NCBI GenBank assembly: GCA_022432975.1
Contig: CM039508.1
Location: 29,887,008-29,951,007 of the forward strand
Direction of reading: 5' to 3'
Origin: Begonia masoniana
Taxonomy: Eukaryota > Streptophyta > Magnoliopsida > Cucurbitales > Begoniaceae
Length of the DNA stretch: 64,000 nucleotides
Shown here: positions 24,896 to 35,609 of the stretch, in pieces
Numbering within the stretch: the stretch's first letter is position 1
How the letters are laid out: the number at the start of each line of letters is the position of its first letter
Made by a program: the position numbers and the translations under genes
The notes under the pieces: model-generated
What the model was told of the DNA's origin: nothing
The model's database searches: none
What the model saw: the letters and a program-made list of their open reading frames with translations, nothing else

Positions 24896-25888
24896 TTAAA
24901 AGTCAGGTCTCTGAGCTTTGAATATCTCTCCAACTTCTTGTACAACATTTGCTTTTATCTCTTCGCTTGCAGCTGCAACATCTGCAGAAAATAGATGTAA
25001 AATCTGCCCTGATGTAATGGCAGATACCAAGAGCGCTGGCCGTTTTTCCTTTGACTCTCTGTCAGATAAATGGTGTTTTTAAAGTCCACATGAAACCAAA
25101 AAAAAAAAAATATGCACATTGTCATTCAAATTTAATATGCACACTAAACATGTCTTTCAACTGAACAAAAGATAAGCACTCAGATTGAACATCCTAAACA
25201 AACTATTGCAAATCAATAATCTAAAAAACCAAACAAAATAAGAACATTTAATTGCATGCACATATCATAAAACCATGAAAGATTCGGCTTTTCTTTTCAA
25301 GTCTAATGTCAACATTAAAGGGTCATCTCATCTTAGTTTTTTCATCACCGCAAAGAACTCTTCACATATCTCCAGCCAGTCCTTTTAGTTAATTGTGATA
25401 CTACAGGAAGAAAATTCATCAAAACAAAAACAATAACATCTCAGAGACAATTCATCAAACAGTTCCAATGCATCCAATTCAAGGAAACTTTACTTGGAGG
25501 ATTCAAGCTTGAGAGGACCCGATTGAAGTTCAACCCAACGAAGATAATTGAAATTTGATAGATCAAAAATAATCGCACTCACTATAATTGAAATTTAATG
25601 TGCACACGAACAGCGCACCTTTGATTGTCGAAACTCGAAATCTTCCCAGCATAGTTCTCGAATTTTTGGAAGAAAGATGAGTTAGAAGGAAGGAAGAGTT
25701 GACACTTTATGAACTCTTACCTCTGTCTCTAGAGGACCTCCGGCCACAAGACGCACGTCGGCCTCGGAGTCTCGGACGGCCGTCTTGAGTGCGAACTTCG
25801 CACTGCGAAAAGTACTGCGTGAATGAGAGTGCGGTGCGTCGGGTGGGAGACCAAGAGTGAAGGCTGAATTAGTAGAGTGATGAATCAC
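24896..25888 (-). CDS. Unrecognised minus-strand gene, exons only partly resolved
   Basis: The last exon is clear: after an acceptor TTTATCTGACAG it runs 25058-24896 and reads ESKEKRPALLVSAITSGQIL then HLFSADVAAASEE, IKANVVQEVGEIFKAQRPDF and stop. A likely first exon starts at ATG 25888 (MIHHSTNSAFTLGL) and ends at a strong donor GAG|GTAAGAG near 25722. Between them, 25580-25494 can be read as IIFDLSNFNYLRWVELQSGP and KLESSK before a GTAAAG donor. I could not join all three in one frame, so the structure is incomplete. No family is recognised. The helical, charged C-terminus looks conserved rather than random. The gene is cut off from any further 5' part by hAT sequence. Confidence 0.5.
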
Positions 25889-27363
25889 AAATTAAGAAAC
25901 CAAACCGATTTTAAAGCGGTCAAACCGCAAACCAAACCGATATAATCGGTTCTCAAAAAAACAGAACCGAAATTTGATTCTTTAAAATTCAAAACCGACC
26001 CAAACGGGACCGAAGTTGTCGGTTCCTAGAGTTGTTTAACGGGCAGGCTAGCTCGCCAGCCCGCCCGCTTGGCCCGCTACAGTAGCGGGCCGAGCTCGGC
26101 TCGGCTCGTTACTGTAGCGAGCCGAGCCTGGCCCGGTCCCAAGAGGCGGGCCGAGCCGAGCCCAGCTCCTGGGCTTGCGAGCCCGCCAGGGACCGAGCCA
26201 AACGAGCCGGCCCGGCGAGCCCGCTCGTTGGCTCGGCGAGCCAGGCTCGCGAGCCCACCCTTCGGCCCGCGAGCCCCCCTCTCCGTGAACCGGTGGACCC
26301 TGGGTTGTCATTTCGTCAAGATCTTCTTTCGCGTCAATGGCGGTTCTCTCCGTCTCCGTCTGAAACTGTCTTCCATTTCTCTAGTTTAATCAGACTGGCT
26401 TTTCTTCTTCCTCCTTCGTTGTCTTCTCCGAAAAAACAAGAAAAAAAGGAGCATTTTCCTATCATTTTACCTTGGTGGAAAGTAGCAAGAGAGAGTGAGA
26501 ATCTGAGGTAGGTGGTACGCCGACAGCGTCGGCACCGGCGACTCTAATATCGCAGGGATGTTCGCTGTTCCCATCGTTCCGAGTGGATTTGATGTCGTAT
26601 GATCGGAAACCAGCTTCCCTGCTCTTGACGTCTCTGAAAAGGATTCTTTCCCGTTTACTAAAATCTCGAAGGAAAATTGAAAATTGGCGTGGGGAGATGA
26701 GAAGAAGATGAAGGCTGAGAGGGAGAAAAATGGAAGCTTCTTTTAGAAGCTTTGACATGTCTTCTTTCTATTGGGTAGATCCAACTACCACATTTCTTTT
26801 CCCTAAATTGCCCTCCCACTAATTCTTCATCCATTTACATAACTAGTTAGGGTTTAGTTTAGTTACTCCAATTTGGTTCCAACACCACACAATTGATTTA
26901 TTGTGTGATATTTTTATTGGATGGTCTCAAATAATTTATTTATTAATACATTTAATTTTATATACTTTTAATTAACATAACTAATTTTTAAATTAAATGA
27001 GTAAATATGGTTGACATAATTATTAATACTTATTATAATTTTTACATGAAATTTTTTTAAAAACTTATATTAACATAAGTTGGAAATATTTATATACGTT
27101 CGGCTCGTTAGGCTCGGCTTGTTAAGGCTCGTTAGGCTCGTTGAGCCGGCTCGGCTTGGCTCGTTTAACTCGTGGCTCGCGAGCCGACTCGGGTTGAAAT
27201 TTTTTTCAGGCTGGCTCGTTAGGCTCGTTAGGCTCAACTAGTTTAACTCGTTAGGCTCGGTGAGCCGGACTACTTCTGCCTCGGCTCGGCTCGGATCGCT
27301 CGTTAGTCATGTCTATCGGTTCCGACCCGGCTCTCCAGTTCCAGTTTGATTTGAACACCCCTA
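25889..27363. mobile_element. Probable outer hAT-type element, left end uncertain
   Basis: The right end reads ...TTTGATTTGAACACCCCTA (27345-27363), typical of non-autonomous hAT elements with a TAGGGGTG terminus, and subterminal CGGTT/AACCG motifs are dense at 25900-26025 and 27316-27350. A matching left terminus and 8-bp duplication were not found. It encloses the hAT element at 26027-27315. Confidence 0.4.
26027..27315. mobile_element. Non-autonomous hAT-type element (1289 bp) with 8-bp target duplication
   Basis: Perfect 8-bp duplication TCGGTTCC at 26019-26026 and 27316-27323. The termini TAGAGTTGTTTAACGGGC and (reverse complement of the right end) TAGACATGACTAACGAGC are similar. The left 250 bp is very GC-rich with CGGCTCGG/GAGCCGAG repeats, and the right end has many GGCTCGTTAGGCTC repeats; both can fold. 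The middle (about 26290-26800) lacks these repeats and resembles ordinary gene-flank DNA. No transposase is present. Confidence 0.87.
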
Positions 27364-27364
27364 A

Positions 27365-27455
27365 TGAGTTGTTAATTGTCTAAATGATAATGAGTTTTTG
27401 TACACGAATCAGTAATTCACTTTTTATAAATAACGGGAGAAGATCGAAACATGCC
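27365..27455 (+). repeat. Direct repeat, copy 2 (partner at 24763-24864)
   Basis: Begins immediately after the hAT right end at 27363; see copy 1 for the shared motifs. Confidence 0.75.
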
Positions 27456-29329
27456 ACTAAAATGTTAATATGTATTAAGCTTAATTTTTTATGATTGATG
27501 TAGTTAATGAAATGTTAATTCTAAAGTTAATAATAATTGTGCGTTGATGAATGTCATTATATATGTTTATACTCACGTTGAAAATACCCCGAGAGCAGTT
27601 TGGTCGCGGACACCAATAATTGAAATCGACAGAAGTCGTAGAAGCCCAGTCTATAGTGTCAAACATTTGATAATGAAGATGTGGACCTCCAGACCAGAAG
27701 AGCGAACTCCCACAATAGATGCCTAGAAAAATATGTAGAAGCCCCAGTGTCAAGGTAGTATTTTTTCAAAGATCAAAATGTGGATGTTCGGAGACATCAG
27801 TGGACGCTCACAACAGACACAGAAGAGCTTTGCAAACTTCCGAATAGACACAAATATTTCAAATTAAAGATTCTGCGGAGGCCCGGTCAAGAATTGTGGA
27901 CGCTTGGAGCAGTAGCCCACAACTTAAGTCGAGAAAGCTCATAATCTCTTTTATATGTCTAATGACTATATTAACGGACAATTTGCATACGCCCAACGCC
28001 AAGATAAGACGCTTGTAACTCGAGAAAATCTTTAAGAGAACTATAATAAGAAGTTCAATCCACTATGCAACTCATTTAAAGATTTTACACTAAAGTACTG
28101 TTGATTTCCCTGCAAAAATATAGTCCATTCTTGAGTGTTAAACCTAACTCTCCCTCATTTCAACTTGAGATTTCTTATTTGTAAGTGTCGGGAATTTTGT
28201 CCTAAATCTTCAAACCCCTAACTTTCTATTGGTAAAAAGAATAAAGGGTGATGCTCATGAAGAGTCAAAAATAAGGTATTGATTGATGCCCGAAAGTTCA
28301 ATCGTTCATAATCAGAAGGGTTATTGATGAAAAAATCTTAAGGAAGAGCCTTGAATCGTGAATGATATGAATCAAGAAAAACCAAAAACTAAATATTTAA
28401 TCAAAGATTTTCAAGCATGGATAAGGATATCTTAAAGGAATGTGATGTCTTTGAAATTGTAAAAGAAGAGTTTTTGATTGAAAAACTACAAGTAGAAGCC
28501 AAAAAAATTACTGGAGATAGATGCATAAAAATCACACGGATTGGAGAGAGAAGAATGAAGATTCACACGAGTTTGAAAGAGATAAACATTCATACAGATT
28601 GGAGAGAGATAAAGATTTACGCGGATTAGAAAGAGATAGATAATCACGTAAAAGATCAAGCCATTCACCCAAGCACACACAAATCAAGCAAATTATGTTT
28701 AAACGGAGTTTAAAACATGCGATGCAATCTGATCACGAAAGGATCACGAAAATTCTTTTATCGTTACTTTTTAGTGTTATTTAATTAAAACTTGAAGTTT
28801 ATTTAAAGGCAAAACATATTCGGTTTTAGAGGTTATTTTTTAATAAAATACAAAATTTGAGTTTTTTTAGATAGGGTTTCTCTGAGTTATTTATGAAGAA
28901 CTTGATCTTCATCAAATATTAACTTGATAAATCATTTTTGATAGCTTTTTGATTCAACCAATAAATGTGGCTCGGTCAAACTCCTATTTTGATAACTACG
29001 GTTCCATCGGCTAGTTCCTTTATTTTCTTAAATCACATGATGATTCTATTGTTAATTTTGCGTTGTTGACGGGTCCAGAATTTCCTAATATTCAAGGTTC
29101 GCATAAGAGAATTTAGGGAATATTGGTTGAACCACGTTAATAAATTATTTTCACCCTCTTCCCAACGCTCTCATTTGCACTTGTCATTGTTTGTATATTA
29201 GACTTAACAAATCTAGTTAAGAGAAAATACATTATTTGAGTTTGCAAATGACTAAGTTGTCAATCACCCGAAAAATTTAGTAAACTTAATTCACTCCTCC
29301 CCTTAGGTTAATTTCGATCTTACAATTGA
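27456..29329. other. Degenerate retroelement-like DNA, no gene supported
   Basis: Two parts recur near 61 kb: 27517-27600 matches about 61350-61430, and 28836-29125 matches 61048-61335. The segment ends with CGATCTTACA followed by TTGATATCAGAG, which resembles an LTR end plus a mutated Met-tRNA primer site at about 29331-29342. This suggests the LTR of a copia-like element, whose internal part is cut at 29431. The open frame 28417-28629 has no recognised domain. Confidence 0.45.
28540..28647 (+). repeat. Minisatellite, about 27-bp unit, 4 imperfect copies
   Basis: GATTGGAGAGAGATAAAGAT and variants recur at 27-30 bp spacing. The period is a multiple of three, so the surrounding short frame stays open. 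Confidence 0.65.
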
Positions 29330-29431
29330 TATCAGAGATAGGGACCAACTTGTCTTGTGATTAAAAGTAAATCTTTCTCGATAAAGTTTTATGACTATTA
29401 ATATGAACAATGAGTATGTGGAATGTCAATT

Positions 29432-30940
29432 TGTCACGACCTGGAGGTGGGCCTAACAGAATGTCAGGTTGGACGACCCGATCCTAGAAGAGAACGTGAT
29501 CACCCAACCTAAGACTTGAACATAAATCAAAGGCAAAAAATTCACACAGTAATTACAGATATAATAGTTCGATAATTAAATTATAGTTCAATAAGGTCTA
29601 AACATCCAAGTTCAAATTTAAATAATCTTATACAATTCCAAATAAAAACAAGTCCTTACGAGGGAGTTATAAACACTCAAATATAAAAAGAAATAAATAA
29701 AAAACTGCAACTGAACCACAGTTAATAGTTGCTCTTGTTCTTGCTTGGAAAGGGAAGGGATCGTTTGAGGTGAGCGACTAACTTAGTAGAAAAATTATGT
29801 TAAATGCAATGCATGTAAAACTTCTTTTACTTTTCATTTCAAAAAATGATGAGACAATGAATGGTTTTCAAACATCTTCTAAGAAATCTCATTTCCATCG
29901 TTTTAAAAAAACATGCTCCACGAGCAACTGATAAGACATTATTTAAAATGTTGTTGTATACGTTGACAACTATACTAAAATAAGTCATCATCGTACATTT
30001 CACTTTAAAATCATCTCAGTGAAAAAGAAGAGTCACTCAAGGATGCTTCCGGCACACCACCATAGAATGGTGGTAATCCGAAGATCCATCAACACTTCAT
30101 GAGCCAGGAGGAAAGTGGAAAGTAATGACAATCTGAAAATCCATCAACTTTACCCAAGTGATCGGCGAGCAAGCTCCGCGACAACACCACCTGTAAACCA
30201 ATATTAATAAACATATCTTGATCATGTTTAGAGGCTCGAAACCCAAGGATTGCGTCGTCATTGCCCTATTACCCATTTTTGGTAACTGTGTAAATAAAAT
30301 ACCTTCACGCAGCATAATATGTATAGGAATAACCTCCTGATGAATTTTTCCATTAAATACAATAATATACAGCATATAAACCCAGCAATGGCCGACATTT
30401 ATAGGTAGGGATCGACACTTGTTCACTTCTGTTTAAAAAGGATTAACCACTCGGTCGACACTTGTACACACAAGTGTTGGCCCTTAAATCTCTAGAGTCT
30501 TGTTAGCGTCAACACTTCCAAGTGTCGACCAACCTCTCAAAGAGATCGACACCTCAACGACTCTATTTTCAGCAATAGGATTTGAAGCGTCGACTGGCTT
30601 ACCACAACAGTCGACACCTTTGGCGATTTCCAACGACGAAAAGTCGTAAAAATAACCCCCTTTCACCGTTTCTCGCCACCAATCATTCAAGCAACTTACA
30701 TAAAACTTAAATGTACTCCAATAAACCAAAATTAACTCATGAATTCGAGTTTCCAAACTTGAATTTGAATCCATCAAAAATCCTAAACTTTAAACTCAAA
30801 AACGAAGAAGAGAAACTTACAAACTTTCAAAACTTCTTCACCAATGTTGTTGCACAAAGTTCTTAACACGATTCAGACCTCACAGCACAACGATTTGCAC
30901 AAAAGGATGACCTCATTCTCCCTCTCTCTCTTGCCGAACC
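29432..30940. mobile_element. Partial LTR of the TGTCACGACC family
   Basis: It starts TGTCACGACCTGGAGGTGGG and follows the order of the complete copy at 31997-34209 (AGATATAATAG, CGTTTGAGGTGAGCG, the GTCGAC-rich part, then TTTCTCGCC and ACTTACAAACTTTCAAAACT). The similarity fails near 30940, where AACCAAACC-type sequence begins, so the end is lost. Confidence 0.7.
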
Positions 30941-31996
30941 AAACCAATTATAGCTGAAATCTTTGGTTTGGTTCTCGGTTCTAACAAAGGAAAACTGACA
31001 AAAATCAAATCGAACCAAACCGAACTGAATCAAAGATAGTTTAACATACACGATTTATTTGTATAAATCAAAATTCAACCATAATCCTTCTTGGTTTATT
31101 GAGTTTATTTGTGTACAGAGCCCTAAATTGACACTTTTTGACTCACTCTCAGGCTAGGGCTTCGACTTCGAATCTGTGAGTGTAAGTATGCGACAAGGGC
31201 ATCTAAGTGTGACTCGTCGAAAGGTGATTTTTGACTTGCCGATTGAGGACTGCGAAGTGTAACGAAAACTATGACACTGTTTGTTTTGCTGCAACATAAC
31301 ATCGACTCATCGAAAGGTGATTTTCCCAGTCCTCTCTGTGGTTTTATCATTTCTGCTTTGTTCTTTTGTTTTTTTGTGGGTTTCTATTTCGTTTTGATTT
31401 GCTTGACATTCATTAGTTTTATTGTGCTCTGTTTCATCACTGGAAATATTTTTCTAGCTAATTATCTATCAAGCCTTTTTCGTGTAATTTTTCTATTAAT
31501 TATCAATGATAAAATAATAATCTATCAATGAAATTTGAATACTATGATGCAGTTCAAATTTTGAATGCTTCATTGTGTCATCTTCTTATTTAAAAGAAAT
31601 AAATTTCGTTTGATCTGTATTTTTTTCTTTCACAGCCTTTATACCACACTTTTAGCAATATGTTTCGTTTCACTTTGTTTCTATTTTCTAAAACTACTTA
31701 ATTCATATTTATTGTTAATGACTCATGTCTATTTACTTTTTATTGTAATTTCACCACTAAGTATCACAAAACTCGAAGTAAATAAGAAAATAATTAATGA
31801 ATGATTTGAACTTTGAAATAATGAAATAATGAATGTGAGATGAGAATGTGGACAACATTTGAGTTTTATCTTTCTAATAATAAAAGTAGCAATCTTTATT
31901 TTTTCACATCAGCACAACATACAAGTCCTACAATCCACATGGACAAAAGCAAGAAGACAATTTTCAATAATAATTTTTACCATCTATGTTTAACAA
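30941..31996. other. Intergenic DNA with hAT-like and unclassified parts
   Basis: 30941-31040 is rich in GGTTTGGTTC/GAACCAAACC motifs typical of hAT subterminal regions. A 17-base motif TCGAAAGGTGATTTTTGA-like occurs twice (about 31208 and 31307). The remainder is AT-rich and has no supportable gene. Confidence 0.4.
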
Positions 31997-34209
31997 TGTC
32001 ACGACCCGGAGGTGGGACTAACAGAACGCCGGGTCAGACGATCCGATACTCGGAGAGGACCCAATCACTCAGTCCAAGACTTGGTTCGCAGCAGGAAGAC
32101 TTGAACATATTATCGAAAGTCAAGATCCACGCAATGACTACAGATATAATAGTAGATAAAAGTTATAGGAGTTCAATAAGGTTTACAAGTCCATGTCCAA
32201 ATCCATAAACTAGTACAAATCCAAATATAAGTTACGTTCTCACCAGGAATTCAACTAAACACTCAATAAGAAAAATAAATAATAGAAACAACTTCCAAAC
32301 TCCAAGTACTCATTGTTCTTGTTCTTTCCTAGAAAGAAGGGGATCGTTGAGGTGAGTGAACAACTCAATAGGAATGTTATATTAAATACATGTAAAACTT
32401 TTTTTACCTTTATTTTCAAATCATCGTCTCATGAAAACTTATTTTCAACGTTTTACGATAACAGACTCCACGAGTCATCGATGAGACATTAAATAAATTA
32501 TTGTTGTATTCATAGCCTACTATACGAAAATAGGTCATCATCGTACATTTTACTTGAAAATCATCTCAGTGAAAAAGAAGGGTCGCTCAATGACTCCTCT
32601 GACACACTAACACAGAAAATGTGGCGACCAAAGTCCAGTAACACTTCATGAGTCAGAGAGAGGAATAAGCAACGTGTGATCCAGAGATCTAGCCCCGTTA
32701 CTTTGGTTGTCGGTGAACAATGGTCATCAACAACCCGTATGAATGATAATAAAAAAATAATAATATCATGATCAGATTTAGGGATTTGAAACCCAAAGAG
32801 CGTATCATTACCGCCCTATTACCCATTTCATAACGTGCAAACATGACAACCTTCACGCAATAGAAGGTGTACTTGGATGTCCTTCTGATACTTTGACACC
32901 GAGTCCGTCTAAAGTATCACGAGGATCTATCCTCTATCACAATAATAATAAAAACATGCATCAATGGTTAACGTGTAAAAGATTGACTTGCTGGCTTCCA
33001 GGCCCATCAGGTTTTCATGGGTGATAAGTTCACCAGAATAGAGTTTTCATAAAAATCATACAATGTAATACAAATAATATAAAATCTCTACCTTTACGTT
33101 GAGCGTTCCTTTTCCAACTAGAGGCGCAACCTCAACAACTGGCTCGAAGTCCTCAAAGTCGTCTGAGCTTAAAACAAAACAAAGGTTATGATTATCCAAC
33201 TTAACACTAAGGAAAGACACTAAGATGGATCCTAAATTTGGACTAGGAACTCATTTCATAAAGCTATAAACGGTCACAAAAATTTTCTTTAATTAAAAAT
33301 CGTGTGGTCGACACTTTAAGGGGACTGGTTGACCACTTAGAACAATCAAGTTTGGTTGTGGTCAACACCTCATCCTATCAGTCGACCCTTTAGAGCTCTT
33401 GGGTTCCAACTCAAAATGAACTAGTGGTCGACACTACATCCATAAATGTCGACACTTACTCGGTCGACACTTCTTCTGAAATTTTGATACCTCAAACTCT
33501 CGGGTTCTAGCTCGAAATGAACTGGCGGTCGACACTTCCTCCTAAAGTGTCGACACTTTTTGCAAGATAGAAGGTGTGCGACCGACACATCCCTTTAATG
33601 GTCGACACTTACCTCTCTGTTTCCAATGCAGAGTTTGAACTATCGACTGACCATCCACAGTGGTCGACACTTACCACTCTGTTTCCAATGCAAAGTTTGA
33701 AATGTCGACCGACCATCCAAGTGGTCAACACTTAGGGCAATTTTCAGCAACAAAAAGTAGTGACAAACATCCTCCCTCGTCGTTTCTCACTTTCGAACGA
33801 CAAATAAACTTAAATAACACCTAAACCTACTCAGATAAACCAAAAACAACTTACGGATTTGAGTTTCCAAACTCGAATCCGTTATCCATAAAACCCTAAA
33901 CTATCAACACAAAAATGGAGAAGATGAACTCACTAACCTTTGAAGTTCCTTCACAAATAATGTTGCACGAAGTCCCGTTAACGCGTTTTCGGCCAGAAGA
34001 CGCAACGAATCGCTTGTCAAAAATTTCCCTCTCTCCCACCCCTCTCCTTGTGCGGCATCCACTATGCAAAAAAGAGGGAATAGGGTTTGCCAAACCCTAT
34101 TTATCAATTCTTTACCTAATTACACTTTAACCCCACAATTTAAAGAATTTATATATTACACCCATATATTAATTTGCACCAAAAATCCTTAAAAATACCA
34201 GATTTTACA
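31997..34209. mobile_element. Solo LTR (2.2 kb) of the TGTCACGACC family
   Basis: It begins TGTCACGACCCGG and ends GATTTTACA, flanked by AACAA at 31992-31996 and 34210-34214. There is no primer binding site or coding sequence. The right third (33300-33740) holds a dozen GTCGAC or near-GTCGAC motifs, among them a hairpin GTCGACACTT (33528-33537) / AAGTGTCGAC (33545-33554). Confidence 0.87.
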
Positions 34210-34506
34210 AACAATATATCATATTCAAGTGATGGTTGTATTAATAAACTTACATTGCCTATAGCGTTAAACTTTGATACAATTAATACAACTTGGTTGT
34301 TTGATTGAAAATTTGAACTTCTTTTTAGGTTGTCTTGTTGTTATCTTATTGAATTTGCTTCCTCTATATAAATGAATATATGATGAGTGATTTTAGCTTC
34401 TTTTTTATTTCATTTTAAGATTAATTTGTTCTTCAAATTAGAATGTGACTTTTGTGTAATGTTTCATGAATGCATGAGCATAGGCAAAGATTCCAATGAC
34501 GAATTA

Positions 34507-34720
34507 TCCTTTACTACAAAACCTTTGTTGCCTCTATTGAGAGATTAAAGCCGGAATACATACTTAGTGGTTCACAAAGATATCTTATTGAATTAATCAA
34601 GAAGATGCAACTTCTCAAGGATTGAAAGGCTTTTGGAAAGGAAATGTCGTCAATATTCTTCACAGTGCCCCTTTTAAGTCTATCAATTTTTATACCTAAG
34701 AAGCATATAGGAATGACTGT
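34507..34720 (+). pseudogene. Mitochondrial carrier family fragment
   Basis: Reads KTFVASIERLKPEYILSGSQ, then with one frameshift GLKGFWKGNVVNILHSAPFK and SINFYT*EAYRN. This matches the first repeat of plant mitochondrial carrier proteins of the adenine nucleotide transporter (BTL-like) type, where the order is a PLERLK signature, then SQGLKGFWKGN and FYAYDTYR. It has a frameshift and a stop, and no other exon is near. It is probably a captured or retroposed piece, followed by hAT-like sequence. Confidence 0.75.
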
Positions 34721-34729
34721 GAGGGATTT

Positions 34730-34970
34730 TTTTTTCTTTAAACCGAGACCAAACCAAATAAAAACCCAAGTCCAAACCAAGTAAAAATCGAGCTAAAATC
34801 AAGCAAAAACCTAGGCCAACCCGAAAAAACTAAACCCAACATTGACATTCATAACCAAACCAAATAAAACTAAAAACTGAGGTTCAATTTTTGTTAGGTT
34901 TCCTCTTTTATTCAGTTCAGTTTTGGTTCTCTCCTTTGAGCCTAACCAAACCGAACCAATTTCACCCCTA
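34730..34970. mobile_element. Right part of a hAT-like element
   Basis: Repeated AACCAAACC/AACCGA motifs end in CCAATTTCACCCCTA at 34970, a typical hAT terminus. The left terminus and target duplication were not found. Confidence 0.4.
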
Positions 34971-35084
34971 ATGATTGGATTTTCAATCATTTTTTACTTA
35001 TTTAAGTCATTGTTGGAGGAATTTTTCTATCATTTTTCGATTCCGATGGCGTTGTATCAACTGTTTTGGTTTGATTGGTCTCAC

Positions 35085-35609
35085 GAGTAAGGAGGTTTAG
35101 TGCTTCTTTTGTCTCTCATCATTAATTGCTAGTTGAATAACCTCCAAGGTATTTTATTGTTAGAGCTCCACTATATCTCCTATTTTCCTATTAAGGCCTC
35201 TAATGAATTGTGCAATAGTTTGTTTCTCAACCTCATTAATCTCACACCTAATCATCAAAATCTCAAAATTGGTAACATAATCATCAACAAACAAAATCCC
35301 TTGGACTAGACTCTGCATACGAAAATACATTTCCTGCATGAAATGTCAGGGCACAAATTGTTTCTCCATCTCTACTCCTCTGCGCTTTCAAACTATCTCA
35401 CCACAGACTAGCATACCCAGTAAATTTGAGAACAACAAATCTAACATTTGCTAATTCATAATATTCTTGGCATTCAAATATTTTCATTACCTTTTGAATT
35501 CATTCCATGTATTCTTATCCATAACAATACCTCTGAAAGACAAAACCTGTAGTTTTAGGCCTCTCATTTCATCATGAATTTGACTGCATCTTGCGAAAAA
35601 AGCATCAAG
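35085..35609 (-). pseudogene. Ty3/gypsy gag, C-terminal part of an interrupted element
   Basis: Read on the minus strand from 35609 down: DAFFARCSQIHDEMRGLKLQ, EYYELANVRFVVLKFTGYAS, LW*DSLKAQR, then MQEMYFRMQSLVQGILFVDD and IAQFIRGLNRKIGDIVEL. This is the retrotrans_gag domain order. Frameshifts and stops are present. It is the continuation of 42753-42471, separated by the gypsy element that carries TCAAG duplications. Confidence 0.82.

Noticed and set aside
26048..26389. Overlapping open frames rich in Arg, Ala, Pro and Gly
   Set aside because: They come from GC-rich terminal repeats of the hAT element and have no domain.
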